A stretch of DNA of 64,000 nucleotides from positions 124,001 to 188,000 of the forward strand of contig JBOZRQ010000033.1 in NCBI GenBank assembly GCA_050789255.1, given 5' to 3'. The translations under genes were made by a program, and so were the position numbers. The notes below the pieces were generated by a model. It saw nothing but the letters and a program-made list of their open reading frames with translations, searched no databases and was not told the DNA's origin. Source of the DNA: JBOZRQ01 sp050789255. Its GTDB lineage: Bacteria; Bacillota; Sulfobacillia; Symbiobacteriales; Symbiobacteriaceae. Of this stretch, positions 49,171 to 58,387 are shown one piece after another (the stretch's first letter is position 1; every line of letters starts with the position of its first letter).

Positions 49171-50970
49171 CTAGCCCACCTCCTTCTCGGTGGACGGCGC
49201 TTCATCGACATACCACTGGGCCTGCATATGGAAAAGCTCGGCGTACCGGCCCCCGGCGGCCATCAGCTCGGCGTGAGGGCCGTGCTCCACCACGGTGCCG
49301 CCCTCCAGCACGATGATCCGGTCCGCCATCTTGCAGGAGCCCAGCCGGTGGGAGATCAGGATCGCTGTGCGGTCCTTCACCAGCTCCACGAACTTGCCGA
49401 AGACCTCCAGCTCAGCCCGGGGGTCGAGGGCCGCCGTGGGCTCATCGAGCACCAGCACCTGGGCGCCGCGAATAAACGCCCGGGCGATCGCCACCCGCTG
49501 CCACTGCCCGCCCGAAAGGTCCTTGCCGCCGATAAACGACTTGCCCAGTTGGGTGTCGTACCGGCGCTCCAGCCGCTCCACCACATCCTCAAGGCCTGCC
49601 GCCCGGGTCGCTGCAACCACCTCATCCAGGGGGGCGCCCAGCTTGCCGACAGCGATGTTCTCGCCCACCGTGAAGTCGTAGCGCACGAAGTCCTGGAAGA
49701 CGCAGCTCAGGTTCTCCCGCAGCGACTTCGGAGCGATGGACTGCAGGTCCACCCCGTCAAAGAGAATCCGTCCGCCGGTGGGCTGGTAGAGGCCCAGCAG
49801 CAGCTTGATCAGGGTCGACTTGCCCGCCCCGTTGTGCCCGACCAGCGCCACGGTCTCTCCGGGCTGAATCTCCAGATTGACGCCGCTCAGCACCGGCCTC
49901 TCGGCACCCGGGTAGGCGAAGCTGACGTTCTCAAAGCGAATGCCCTTCGTCAATCGGGGGAAGGAGACCCCCTCTGAATCCGGGCGCGTCACCCCGGGGA
50001 GAGCCAGGAACTGCCGCAGCTCCCGGACCGGGAGCCCCTGCTCCCAGAGCACGCCCGTCTCCTGCGCCAGGTTGGCCATGTTAGCCTGAAGCAGCCGGGC
50101 GGCGCCCACCAGGGCGACGATCTGGCCGGCGCCCACGGCGCCGCTTCCGGCCAGGTGGGCCAGGATCGCCAGGGCCGTGCCCATCAGCAGGGCGCCGACG
50201 ATCTTGGCCATCCAGCCTTCCCGGACGCCGGCCCACCGGACGACCAGGTGGTCCTCCCGGCGCTGCTGGAAGCTGTGGCGCCACTTCGCCAGGAAGAAGT
50301 CGACCAGCTGATACGCCCTCAGCTCGGTGGCCGCCTCCCGGCTGCTGAGCATGTTGCCCAGGTAGGCGGTGAAGCGGCGCCCGGGGCTCTGCCGCTTGTT
50401 CAGGTCGTACCAGCGGGCGCCCTGCCGCACGCCGGCCCAGGTAATGGGGAGCGCCACGGCCATCGCGATCACGGCGATGATGGGGGACACGGCGCCCAGC
50501 AGCGCCAGTGCCGAGGCGGCGCCCAGGGCCAGGGCGATCACGTTGATGCTGATGAAGCTGAGCCGGAAGATACGGGCAACGTTGCCGTCGGAGGCCCTCT
50601 GAATCAGGTCGTGGGTGTTCGGGTCGTCGTACTCGGCGAGGGAGAGCGTCAGCGTTCGCTCCACGACCATCTCGCCGACGGTCGGGGTGAGCTTCTCCCA
50701 GAGCCGCCCGTCGATGAACCGCATCGCTGCGGTGCCCAGTTCCGAGAGCACAACCGCTCCCGCCAGCATGCCCAGCGGGGGGATCAACTCCGCCGAGGTA
50801 CCCCCGGCGGCCACTGTGTCGACGACGCGCTGCAGCATAAGCAGGGCCGCGGCAGGACCGACACGGCTGAAGAGCATGGCGAGCCCCAGGGAAACGGTCT
50901 CGACCGGAGCCGCCCTAAAGGCGACGCTGATCGCCCAGGGAACATGCGGCAAGGGGTTTTTCTCTGACAT
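49171..50970 (-). CDS. ABC exporter-fold subunit, first of a pair in the GH operon
   Basis: A 599-aa ABC half-transporter with canonical NBD: Walker A LVGHNGAGKST, signature DLSGGQWQR, Walker B VLVLDEPTAALD, switch ISHRLGSCKMAD. Starts at ATG 50970 with GGAGG 4 nt upstream, 15 nt after the DUF3604 gene stop. Ends where its partner starts. Forms a likely heterodimer with the 47391 product; a substrate linked to the glycan being processed is the obvious inference. Confidence 0.92.
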   Translation of the reverse strand: MSEKNPLPHVPWAISVAFRAAPVETVSLGLAMLFSRVGPAAALLMLQRVVDTVAAGGTSAELIPPLGMLAGAVVLSELGTAAMRFIDGRLWEKLTPTVGEMVVERTLTLSLAEYDDPNTHDLIQRASDGNVARIFRLSFISINVIALALGAASALALLGAVSPIIAVIAMAVALPITWAGVRQGARWYDLNKRQSPGRRFTAYLGNMLSSREAATELRAYQLVDFFLAKWRHSFQQRREDHLVVRWAGVREGWMAKIVGALLMGTALAILAHLAGSGAVGAGQIVALVGAARLLQANMANLAQETGVLWEQGLPVRELRQFLALPGVTRPDSEGVSFPRLTKGIRFENVSFAYPGAERPVLSGVNLEIQPGETVALVGHNGAGKSTLIKLLLGLYQPTGGRILFDGVDLQSIAPKSLRENLSCVFQDFVRYDFTVGENIAVGKLGAPLDEVVAATRAAGLEDVVERLERRYDTQLGKSFIGGKDLSGGQWQRVAIARAFIRGAQVLVLDEPTAALDPRAELEVFGKFVELVKDRTAILISHRLGSCKMADRIIVLEGGTVVEHGPHAELMAAGGRYAELFHMQAQWYVDEAPSTEKEVG

Positions 50971-50985
50971 GCATCCTCCGTAAGA

Positions 50986-52779
50986 TTAGGTGCGGCGGAC
51001 CCAGACGGGTGACGACCAGGCCATTTCGTCGTCGCGCTGGGTCACCTTGAAGTAGTAATAGTTGTCGCGCCCGTTGTCGAGCGCCTCGTCCACCCACGCG
51101 ACCGACTCCCGGTTGAAGTTCTCGCCGTGGCACTCCTGGCGCCAGACCACCCGGCCGTTCTTGATGATCTCCAACGTCTTGAGATGAGTGGTTCCGGTGA
51201 TTTCGGCGGTGATCAGCGGCTTCCTGCCAACCTGTGCGACTGCCAGTTCTTCCCCCATCAGATGGCCGGAGACCCGGAAGTCCAGCAGGATCGGATCGCC
51301 GGTGACGGCGTAGCAGCGCCGGCCGTGGAGCGCCTCCAGCACCGACTCCCGGCTGAGGTCGTGCGCCAACACTGCCGTGCGGCCGCTGCCCAGGTAGTGA
51401 TACAGGTGATGATGCTTGAAGTCCGGGCTCTGGGCGTTGCCGGGGTTGCCGTCGTGCCCGTCGCTGGAGGCCACAAAGCCAAAGCGCAGGCCGGCGTTCA
51501 GGACCGACTGGACGTAGAGATGCCCGAAGCGGTCGGCGCCGCAGCCCTTGAAGCGGTTCTCTGGGAACTCGCTGGAGCCCCAGGAGGAGTAGATCTCCAC
51601 GAAGCGGTCGTACTTGGGGTTGAAGTAGTTCCAGTTCAGTGGATGGGACGCCGCCGGGGCGTGGTGGGGCGCGGTCAAGCACATAACGCCGAGGTCATCC
51701 AGCTTGCGCCACAGATCGTGAGGGCTGTCCACATCGGGAGCCATCGGCCGCCGGTTCTTACCCGACAGCGCCTCCCCCCAGGAGAGAAAGAAAGGCTGGT
51801 TGGCGTCGGCGTAGTAGACGTTCCGGTGGCCGTAGACCAGCGAGGTCCACTCAAAGGAAGGGATCGTGGCGAAGCGACCCGGGCGGTTGTACTCCTCCAC
51901 CTTTTGCATCAGGCGGTCCCAGTGGGCGGGGCCGGTCTGCCAGTCGTGCTCGGTGAGGGCGTAAAAGTCCAGGTTAGAGACGTCGCGGGCGTACAAATAG
52001 TTCTCGTCCACGGTCCCGGCGCCGCAGCAACCGTAGCCGTCGGCCGACTCGCCGCTGTGGTTGTGGATGTCGCCCCAATAGACGTTGTACTCGCCGAGGC
52101 GCGGCGCCACCCGCCCTCGCTTGAGCGCCTCCAGACCTGCGTAGTAGTTGGTGTGGAAGCGCACGTTGGTGCCCTTGTCCACCTTGAACCACTGGGTCGA
52201 CTCGGCCCGGTTGAAGGGCCGGACTTCAAACACGGCAGGGCCGACCGGCACCCGCTCCCGGGGGATGCGCACCAGCAGCAAACCAAAGGATGCAAACGAC
52301 TCCTCCCGGAGCACGGCGTCCAGGATGAGCGCCTGCCCCGGCGCCGCCGTCTCCAGGCGCTTCACATCGTAGTGGACCAGCGCATCGCCGGTCTCCCAGG
52401 TCTCGGAGTGCTTGACCACCCGCAGTTGGGCGACCCGCTCGCCGTTCAGCAGCAGATCAAAGCGCCCGGTGGGCTGAGGCAGGGCCGAGCCGTTGCCCAG
52501 GCCGACCGAGAGCATGAATACCACGTAGGGCGCGCTCGTTGCCGGCACCGGGGCAGTCTCCCACCGGAGCGAGCCGTTGCTGACGTACCACGCCTCGTAG
52601 GGGGTGAACTCCCCGAAGGAGGCGACCCGCTTCGGGTTGTGCACGGCGTTGCCCGTCATCTCCATAATGCGGTCGAAACCGTTGACCAGCGTGCAGCCGT
52701 AAGTCTGCTCAACGAAGCGGACCGCCTCGTCCATGGTACGACGGCGGCCCGTTTCGGGGTCGAAGGGGAAGAAGGACAT
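50986..52779 (-). CDS. DUF3604 / PHP-superfamily metal-dependent hydrolase
   Basis: A 597-aa protein of the DUF3604 family. Metal-site motifs: VYWGDIHNHSGES, NLDFYALTEHDW, TAPHHAPAA and ASSDGHDG, matching the PHP phosphoesterase-like fold. The N-terminal ~230 residues are a beta-rich domain. No signal peptide. It follows the GH4 gene by 11 nt. PHP enzymes hydrolyse phosphate esters, but DUF3604 activity is not established; its place in a glycoside-hydrolase operon suggests work on a modified sugar. Confidence 0.85.
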   Translation of the reverse strand: MSFFPFDPETGRRRTMDEAVRFVEQTYGCTLVNGFDRIMEMTGNAVHNPKRVASFGEFTPYEAWYVSNGSLRWETAPVPATSAPYVVFMLSVGLGNGSALPQPTGRFDLLLNGERVAQLRVVKHSETWETGDALVHYDVKRLETAAPGQALILDAVLREESFASFGLLLVRIPRERVPVGPAVFEVRPFNRAESTQWFKVDKGTNVRFHTNYYAGLEALKRGRVAPRLGEYNVYWGDIHNHSGESADGYGCCGAGTVDENYLYARDVSNLDFYALTEHDWQTGPAHWDRLMQKVEEYNRPGRFATIPSFEWTSLVYGHRNVYYADANQPFFLSWGEALSGKNRRPMAPDVDSPHDLWRKLDDLGVMCLTAPHHAPAASHPLNWNYFNPKYDRFVEIYSSWGSSEFPENRFKGCGADRFGHLYVQSVLNAGLRFGFVASSDGHDGNPGNAQSPDFKHHHLYHYLGSGRTAVLAHDLSRESVLEALHGRRCYAVTGDPILLDFRVSGHLMGEELAVAQVGRKPLITAEITGTTHLKTLEIIKNGRVVWRQECHGENFNRESVAWVDEALDNGRDNYYYFKVTQRDDEMAWSSPVWVRRT

Positions 52780-52790
52780 GCGCTTGCCCC

Positions 52791-54122
52791 CTATGCGAAT
52801 TGCGGCAGGAACCGGGCGTGGGCCTCGAAGAGCTCATCGGTCATCTTGCGGATCTCGCTGAGCGAGCAGGCCGCGGCGGTGAGCGGATCGAGCGCCACGG
52901 CGTGGCGAATCAGGTCTCGGTCACCGGAGAGGGAGCCCTTCACGGTCAGCCCCTGCGCCAGGATGTTGGTGGTGTTGATGGCCGCCAGGTGCGGCGGGAG
53001 ATCGCCCACGTAGCAGGGGCGCATGCCGTTGCGGTCGACGACGATGGGCACCTCGACGCAGGCGCCCTGCGGCAGGTTGGTGATCAGGCCGGTGTTCCTC
53101 ACGTTGCCGTTGAAGACGAAGGGCCGGTTGGTCTCCACCGCAGCGATGATCGCCGGACCATACTCCACCGAGCGCTCCACCGGGATCGGCACCTCGCCGT
53201 TGATCCACTTGGCACGCCGGGGCGGGGCGGTCTCAAGCTCCCGGATGCAGTGGCGGTAGTAACCGCCGCCGCGGCCCCAGTCGAGCCAGTCGGCGCCGGG
53301 GTCAGTGAACTTGCCCACCAGCTCCTCCATCAGGTCCGGACGCTTGCGGAACCAGGGCAGGTACTCGGAGAGGTGGCCGCTGGACTCGGTCATGAAGTAG
53401 CCCACGTGGCGGGCCATGTCGATGCGCACCGGCTCCTTGCCGTAGATGGCCGGGTCCTTCAGGGCCTGCCACAGCAGGGGATAGGCGTCCTTGCCCTTCC
53501 ACTTGAACTCCAGGAACCAGGCCATATGGTTGATGCCCGCCGCCTGGAAGCTGATCTCTTCGTAGGGGGCGCCGATCCACCGGGCCATCAGGCGGGAGGT
53601 GCCCTGAATGGAGTGGCACAGCCCGACCGCCTTGATCCCCGGGCTCGACTCGCTGATCGCCCACATGTTGATGGCCATGGGGTTGGCGTACTGCAGCAGG
53701 TAAGCGTCCGGGCAGATCGCCTCCATGTCCTGAGCGATCGCCTGGAGCACCGGGATATGGCGCAGGCCCCGGAAGATGCCGCCCGGGTTCAGGGTGTCGC
53801 CCACGCACTGGGAGACGCCGTACTGCTCGGGGATGGCGATGTCCTGCTCGTAGGCCGACAGCCCACCGACCTGGAAGGTGGTCAGCACGTAGTCGGCGCC
53901 CTGCAGGGACTCCCGCCTGTCGGTCGTCGCTGTGATGGTGCAGCGGCTCTGCTCCTGCTCGAGGATCTTCTTCGCCAACCGCACGCTCATGTCGAGCCGG
54001 TCAGCGCTGATGTCCATCAGGCAGATCTCGCACCCGTCCAGCTCTGGGTACGTCGTGATATCGCCAACCAGGGCCTTGATGAAGGCCATGGTGCCAGCGC
54101 CGATGATCGTGATCTTTGGCAT
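52791..54122 (-). CDS. GH4 NAD-dependent glycosidase (MelA/LplD-like)
   Basis: A 443-aa GH4 enzyme. N-terminal Rossmann motif ITIIGAGTMAF binds NAD; metal-site and substrate motifs are YANPMAIN, GLCHSIQGTS (Cys and His ligands) and GINHMAWFLE. The CHSxQ form occurs in alpha-galactosidase MelA and alpha-galacturonidase relatives. GH4 enzymes use NAD+ and Mn2+ in a redox-elimination mechanism. Cytoplasmic. ATG at 54122. A promoter is visible upstream inside a repeat element, so it may also be transcribed separately from the GH43 gene. Confidence 0.9.
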   Translation of the reverse strand: MPKITIIGAGTMAFIKALVGDITTYPELDGCEICLMDISADRLDMSVRLAKKILEQEQSRCTITATTDRRESLQGADYVLTTFQVGGLSAYEQDIAIPEQYGVSQCVGDTLNPGGIFRGLRHIPVLQAIAQDMEAICPDAYLLQYANPMAINMWAISESSPGIKAVGLCHSIQGTSRLMARWIGAPYEEISFQAAGINHMAWFLEFKWKGKDAYPLLWQALKDPAIYGKEPVRIDMARHVGYFMTESSGHLSEYLPWFRKRPDLMEELVGKFTDPGADWLDWGRGGGYYRHCIRELETAPPRRAKWINGEVPIPVERSVEYGPAIIAAVETNRPFVFNGNVRNTGLITNLPQGACVEVPIVVDRNGMRPCYVGDLPPHLAAINTTNILAQGLTVKGSLSGDRDLIRHAVALDPLTAAACSLSEIRKMTDELFEAHARFLPQFA

Positions 54123-54147
54123 TTATGGTCAGGCCTTTCCGGAGTTT

Positions 54148-54372
54148 TTATGGCCGCGGATGCGCGGAGTACACGGATTTTAAGGCAATCGCTGATACCA
54201 GGGAAGTCCTCCCGGGTAAATATAAATATATATTTTACTTGGCAGGCGTTTCCAAGCCATCCGCGATTGACCGGAAATCAGCGTCATCCGCGCATCCCGA
54301 GCACGGCGCCGCAGAGCGGCGAGGCCGTGCGGGGGACGAAAAGGCGTGAAATGCCGAAAAGTCCGCGGCCAT
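54148..54372. repeat. Composite inverted-repeat element in the GH operon
   Basis: ATGGCCGCGGA (54150-54160) and TCCGCGGCCAT (54362-54372) are perfect 11-bp inverted ends of a ~225-bp segment. Inside the ends are subrepeats: CCGCGGATGCGCGGA near the left, GATGACGCTGATTTCCG on the minus strand at 54288-54272 (also found at 1073-1089 with one mismatch), and an AT-rich core. This looks like a non-coding MITE/REP-type element inserted between the GH43 and GH4 genes. Confidence 0.65.
54227..54255 (-). promoter_or_regulatory. Promoter for the GH4-DUF3604-ABC genes
   Basis: On the minus strand TTGGAA (54255-54250), 17 nt, TATATA (54232-54227). It lies in the AT-rich core of the repeat element, ~105 nt before the GH4 start. 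Confidence 0.5.
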
Positions 54373-54380
54373 TACCTGTC

Positions 54381-56390
54381 TCAATCCCAACGTACAGCCC
54401 GGATCGAGTCAAACTGCGCCTCGTTCCCTTCACCGACAAGCCCGACCTGGCCGCGGGCGATCTGGATGGTCCGCTTCTGGACCTCCTTGCCGTTCAGGAT
54501 GACCGTGAACTCAAAGCCGTTCTTGATCACCGTGACGGTGTTCCAATCCTCGGGGTTGAACTCGATGGGTGTGGCCTGCTCCTCGCCGGCCTTGCCCTTG
54601 AGCACGGGCCGGGTGACCAGGCGGCGCTGTGAGGGATCGAGGTAGACCTCGACGTAGTTCTTGGCGTCGGCGTAGACGGCGTACATGCCGTACTTGGTGG
54701 GCGAGCTCAGCGGACCTGGCACCTGGCGCAGGCTGGCGGTGAACTCGTAGCTGGCCCAGTTCGTTTCGCCCTTGAGCACCGACATACGCCGGGCGACGGC
54801 CGGCTTGACCAGGTAGCCTTGCTCGGACAGGGTGAACTGCTCTGTGCCGTTGCCCTCGCCGAACTTCCAGGTCATGGGGCCGGGCGCCGGGAAGAAGTCC
54901 TCCCAGCCGTGGGTGAGGGCGACGCCGTCGAATTCAGGGGTCCCGCCGGAGGTGGCCAGGCCGACCTGGCCCACGCCCTCGTAGCCGAAGACCGCGCTGC
55001 CCAGCTTACGGTCATCCACAAAAAAGTCGAAGGCCGAACCATTCTTCCTCACGATGACCTGGTGCCACACGTCGGTGCGGAAGCCCTCGGGCAAAGCAAG
55101 CGTCTTTGCCGGCGTGGCTTTCCCCTGGTCATACGCGGTCACAGTGAGGGCCTTCGGCCCCAGCATGGCCACCACGTAGTTCTTGTCATCTTTCCAATAG
55201 GCGTAGACCCCGGCGCCCACCCCGCGCAGGTTCGCCTCGAAGAGGTACTCCGATGCCTGGAAGCGGGAGACCAGCGCACGGCCGGCGACGTTCGCATCCA
55301 GCTGATGGGCGGCGCCGTTTGCCACCTCCCAGCGGCCGGCGTCGATGCGCCACTCCTTGCTGCCCAGGTTCGAGGCGCTCTCCCGGGCAAACAGGTCCCG
55401 GAACTGGGGCAGTGCCGGCCCAGGCTGGGCCTGGTAGGTGGGCGCCCCCGGGAGCCAGAAGCGGTCCTTGCCCCACTGGACCGGGTCGATGCGCAGCCAG
55501 CGGTCCCAGTCCTCCCGGGTGATGCCGCGGCCGTGGTAGATCGTCCAGTCGTCCAGGTTGTTGGGCGCCTTGACCCAGGAGCCGCCGCCAGGCCCGTCTA
55601 CCTTGGCCTCGACGGTCTTCAGGATCTGCTCCACCCGGCTCCAGGTAGTGTCCTCCATGCCGCCGGTGCCCAGCGGCTTCGTCGACCGGACGTAGCCCTC
55701 GCCGTAGGAGGCGTTCTCATAGGCCGCACCGCTGTACTGCATGAAGAACTGGCCGTCCCGCTCGATGGTCGAGGGCCCTTCGAAGATGCAGCGCCCCCTG
55801 CACTCCCAGCCCTCGGGATGGGCGACCAGGGTGGTGTTCCCGGTGACCTTATCCATGCCGACCAGGCGGTCGCCCACGGTGGGGTTGCCGAACCGCTCCT
55901 CGGTCCAGTAGAGGTACTCGGTGCCGTCGGAGGCCATGAAGTAGTCGGCGTCGTAGGAGTAGCGGTTGGTCACCGTCGCCTGGAGCTTGAAGGGTCCCAG
56001 GGGCGATTCGCTCGTGTAAAGCCGCACGCGGCGGCGGTGCTCGTCGTCGGGCAGCTCGGTGGAGAGGTAGGCGTGGAAGAGACCGTTCTTATAGACCACG
56101 TCCGGCGCCCAGCAGTTGACCTTCTCGGCCAGCATGGGGCCCTGGTACTTCCAGTTCACCAGATCCTCAGAGCGCAGGATCAGGCACGGGTCGCCCGTCA
56201 CGTAGGCGTAGTACTCGCCGTTGAACTTGACCACCATCGGGTCGGCGGCCTCGGGGAGGCCGTCCTTCTTGCCGACGTAGACCGGGTTGGTGAAGGCGGG
56301 CGTCTGGCCCTTGATCTCCTTCGGCCGTCCGATAGCGCACCCTGACGCCAGCAGGGCCAGCGCCAGGGTCACCGCCGCGATGCGTTTCAC
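54381..56390 (-). CDS. GH43-like lipoprotein with two C-terminal beta-sandwich domains
   Basis: A 669-aa lipoprotein (lipobox ASGC, Cys18), so it works at the cell surface. Residues ~35-330 are a GH43-type five-bladed propeller: catalytic base Asp in EAADPMVVKF, Asp in YSYDADYFM and acid Glu in IFEGPSTIERD. Two concanavalin/LamG-like domains (residues ~335-485 and ~500-669) probably bind glycan. GTG start at 56390 overlaps the preceding stop (GTGA). Likely cuts arabinose- or xylose-type or other side chains outside the cell. The only clearly surface-exposed enzyme of this operon. Confidence 0.8.
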   Translation of the reverse strand: MKRIAAVTLALALLASGCAIGRPKEIKGQTPAFTNPVYVGKKDGLPEAADPMVVKFNGEYYAYVTGDPCLILRSEDLVNWKYQGPMLAEKVNCWAPDVVYKNGLFHAYLSTELPDDEHRRRVRLYTSESPLGPFKLQATVTNRYSYDADYFMASDGTEYLYWTEERFGNPTVGDRLVGMDKVTGNTTLVAHPEGWECRGRCIFEGPSTIERDGQFFMQYSGAAYENASYGEGYVRSTKPLGTGGMEDTTWSRVEQILKTVEAKVDGPGGGSWVKAPNNLDDWTIYHGRGITREDWDRWLRIDPVQWGKDRFWLPGAPTYQAQPGPALPQFRDLFARESASNLGSKEWRIDAGRWEVANGAAHQLDANVAGRALVSRFQASEYLFEANLRGVGAGVYAYWKDDKNYVVAMLGPKALTVTAYDQGKATPAKTLALPEGFRTDVWHQVIVRKNGSAFDFFVDDRKLGSAVFGYEGVGQVGLATSGGTPEFDGVALTHGWEDFFPAPGPMTWKFGEGNGTEQFTLSEQGYLVKPAVARRMSVLKGETNWASYEFTASLRQVPGPLSSPTKYGMYAVYADAKNYVEVYLDPSQRRLVTRPVLKGKAGEEQATPIEFNPEDWNTVTVIKNGFEFTVILNGKEVQKRTIQIARGQVGLVGEGNEAQFDSIRAVRWD

Positions 56391-58387
56391 AGTTTGAGCT
56401 CCCCTTCGTATGGCAGCGCAGCCCGCGAGGCGTACAGGGTGACCCCCACGCTCCAGGAGTGCGACAGGGTCAGCATCATGCCCTTGGGCTGGAAGCAGTT
56501 GGTGTTGTAGTAGCGCTCCGTCACCATGCCCTTATATGCGTTGAAGTCGCCGTCGGCCCGGGCGATGAACTGCAGGAAGCAGGCCAGGTTGTCCCGGGTC
56601 CGGTCGAGGTAGTACCGATCGCCGGTGTACTGCCAGAGGCGCAGCATCTCGGGGGTGGCGAAGAGGCCGTAGTTGTGCAGGTGCTGGTTGGACGGGCTCG
56701 CCTGGTCGGCGCCGCGGGAGCGGAAGTCGTAGAAGGCAAGCATGGACGGCTCGGGCCATGCCAGGTTGTAGGTCCAGCGGAAGGTCATGGTCCAGTCGGC
56801 GGCCTGCGCGGCCAGCTTCAGCCAGGTCTCACTGCGGTCGGCCTCGTAGAGCGATACGTAGGCCACCACGGCGTTGTAGCCGTCCTCGGAGGTCGGACAG
56901 AGGTGGACATCCTCCGGCGCCCCGTAGATGAACTCATCCTCGACAAAGCGGCGGTAGTACTCGCCGGCCTTCAGGGCCGAGGCCCGGAACCCGGGTTCGC
57001 CGAAGAGTTCGGCGCCCTCCAGCATCGCAGCGACCCAGAGGATCCCGCCGGCCCCCTCCCACTCCATCACCTCGCCGTTGTCGGCGAAGTAGTAGGCGCC
57101 GTAGCTGCCATCCTCCCGCTGAATGGAGGAGATGTAGCGCAGGTTGGAGAGTGCGGCCTCCCGCCAGTCGGGGTGGCTATAGCCACGCTGCTCCTCGAAG
57201 CGGATCGCCCGGATCATAAAGAGCGTCGCCTCGGAGATCGTCCGGGCCTGGATCCACTTCTTGTTGGGCGTCCAGCCCTGGCTCCAGCCCCGGTCGGCGC
57301 GCCACTCGCCCCAGAAGCAGCCGCAGGGGGAGACGCCGGAGGCGATCTTGCTGAGCACGTTCTGTGCGGCCTCGACGTAATTCGGCTCGGCATGCTCCCG
57401 CCCGTGGGCCAGCAGGGCGAAGGCGTACGGCGCACCGCTGACCCAGCCCACGTGCATGTTCTGCCGGTCGGCCATACCGCCCTCCCGGTCGAAGGCGGCG
57501 GTCTCCATCAGGATCTGGTTCTTGGGCTCGTAGTGCCAGCGGTAGAGGCCCCAGGCGGTCAGCTCGGCCGCCTTGCGCAGGCCCATCCACGGGTTGAGCC
57601 CGTGCTCCTGCTGGTCGAGGGCGTAGAGTTCCCGCACGAAGGGGTCGTAGGCGTGCAGGTCGGGCCCGCCCAGGTAGACACGGTAGCGCAGGGTGACGGC
57701 CTCGCCAGGCGCCCACCGGTAGAGCGGGCAGTCCGCCGGGCCAGGCTTGCCGGGCGCCAGGAAGACCACCGGGTCCTCCCGATAGGGGAAGTTCAGGTAG
57801 AGGGCGGTTCCCTCGGCGTTGCCCTTGAAGCCTACCCCGGTGATGCCCATCGGGGAGGTTTCGGCGGTGGCCAGCGCCGCGCTGCCCTGGGCGTTCCAGG
57901 CGAAGACGGCCGGGAGGGCAGTCCGGTCCGACCGGAAGGCCCAGGCGTCTGAGACCAGCTGCTGGGAATCCCCGCCCTCGAAGTCGTAGCGGGGATAGAT
58001 CCGGGTGCAGTGGCTGAGCCGGTTCTCCTTGTAGAAGGCGCCGGGGATCATCCAGGTGGGGCGCCCCTCGCCGGCCAGGTCGAAGGCGACCTGCACAGCG
58101 GTATCGGTGATGCCGGCGCCCTGGTAGCGAATCTGCACCTCGACATCGAAGTAGGCGCAGCGCTGACCGTCGCGCTTGGTCCAGGTCGCCTCCACGGCGA
58201 AGTCGTGGGCGCCGCCGAAGAGGCGCAGACCACCGTCCTCGGCCTCGGCGCCGGTAGTGATGGGGACCTCCCGGACGCCGCTGCGGTCCATCAACCGGAT
58301 CAGGGAACGGCTGCGCAGGTAGGCGCCACCGAACGGGTGACCTACCCGCAGCTCACCATCCTTCAGGCTGACCTTGGTCTCACGCAT
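56387..58387 (-). CDS. (alpha/alpha)6-barrel glycoside-hydrolase-like protein
   Basis: ATG 58387 overlaps the GH2 stop by 8 nt; the longer frame to 58447 lies inside GH2. The 666-aa product has an N-terminal beta-domain (~residues 1-260) and a C-terminal six-hairpin barrel with repeated segments such as NYVEAAQNVLSKIA, DWREAALSNLRYISSIQRED, ALKAGEYYRRFVEDEF, WLKLAAQAADWTMTF. Asp and Glu residues in GYNAVVAYVSLYEADRSE are candidate catalytic groups. Exact GH family not recognised. No signal peptide. Sits between GH2 and GH43 in one operon. Confidence 0.7.
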   Translation of the reverse strand: MRETKVSLKDGELRVGHPFGGAYLRSRSLIRLMDRSGVREVPITTGAEAEDGGLRLFGGAHDFAVEATWTKRDGQRCAYFDVEVQIRYQGAGITDTAVQVAFDLAGEGRPTWMIPGAFYKENRLSHCTRIYPRYDFEGGDSQQLVSDAWAFRSDRTALPAVFAWNAQGSAALATAETSPMGITGVGFKGNAEGTALYLNFPYREDPVVFLAPGKPGPADCPLYRWAPGEAVTLRYRVYLGGPDLHAYDPFVRELYALDQQEHGLNPWMGLRKAAELTAWGLYRWHYEPKNQILMETAAFDREGGMADRQNMHVGWVSGAPYAFALLAHGREHAEPNYVEAAQNVLSKIASGVSPCGCFWGEWRADRGWSQGWTPNKKWIQARTISEATLFMIRAIRFEEQRGYSHPDWREAALSNLRYISSIQREDGSYGAYYFADNGEVMEWEGAGGILWVAAMLEGAELFGEPGFRASALKAGEYYRRFVEDEFIYGAPEDVHLCPTSEDGYNAVVAYVSLYEADRSETWLKLAAQAADWTMTFRWTYNLAWPEPSMLAFYDFRSRGADQASPSNQHLHNYGLFATPEMLRLWQYTGDRYYLDRTRDNLACFLQFIARADGDFNAYKGMVTERYYNTNCFQPKGMMLTLSHSWSVGVTLYASRAALPYEGELKL

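Noticed and set aside
54148..54372. Insertion sequence
   Set aside because: No transposase frame in the segment; at most a non-autonomous element.
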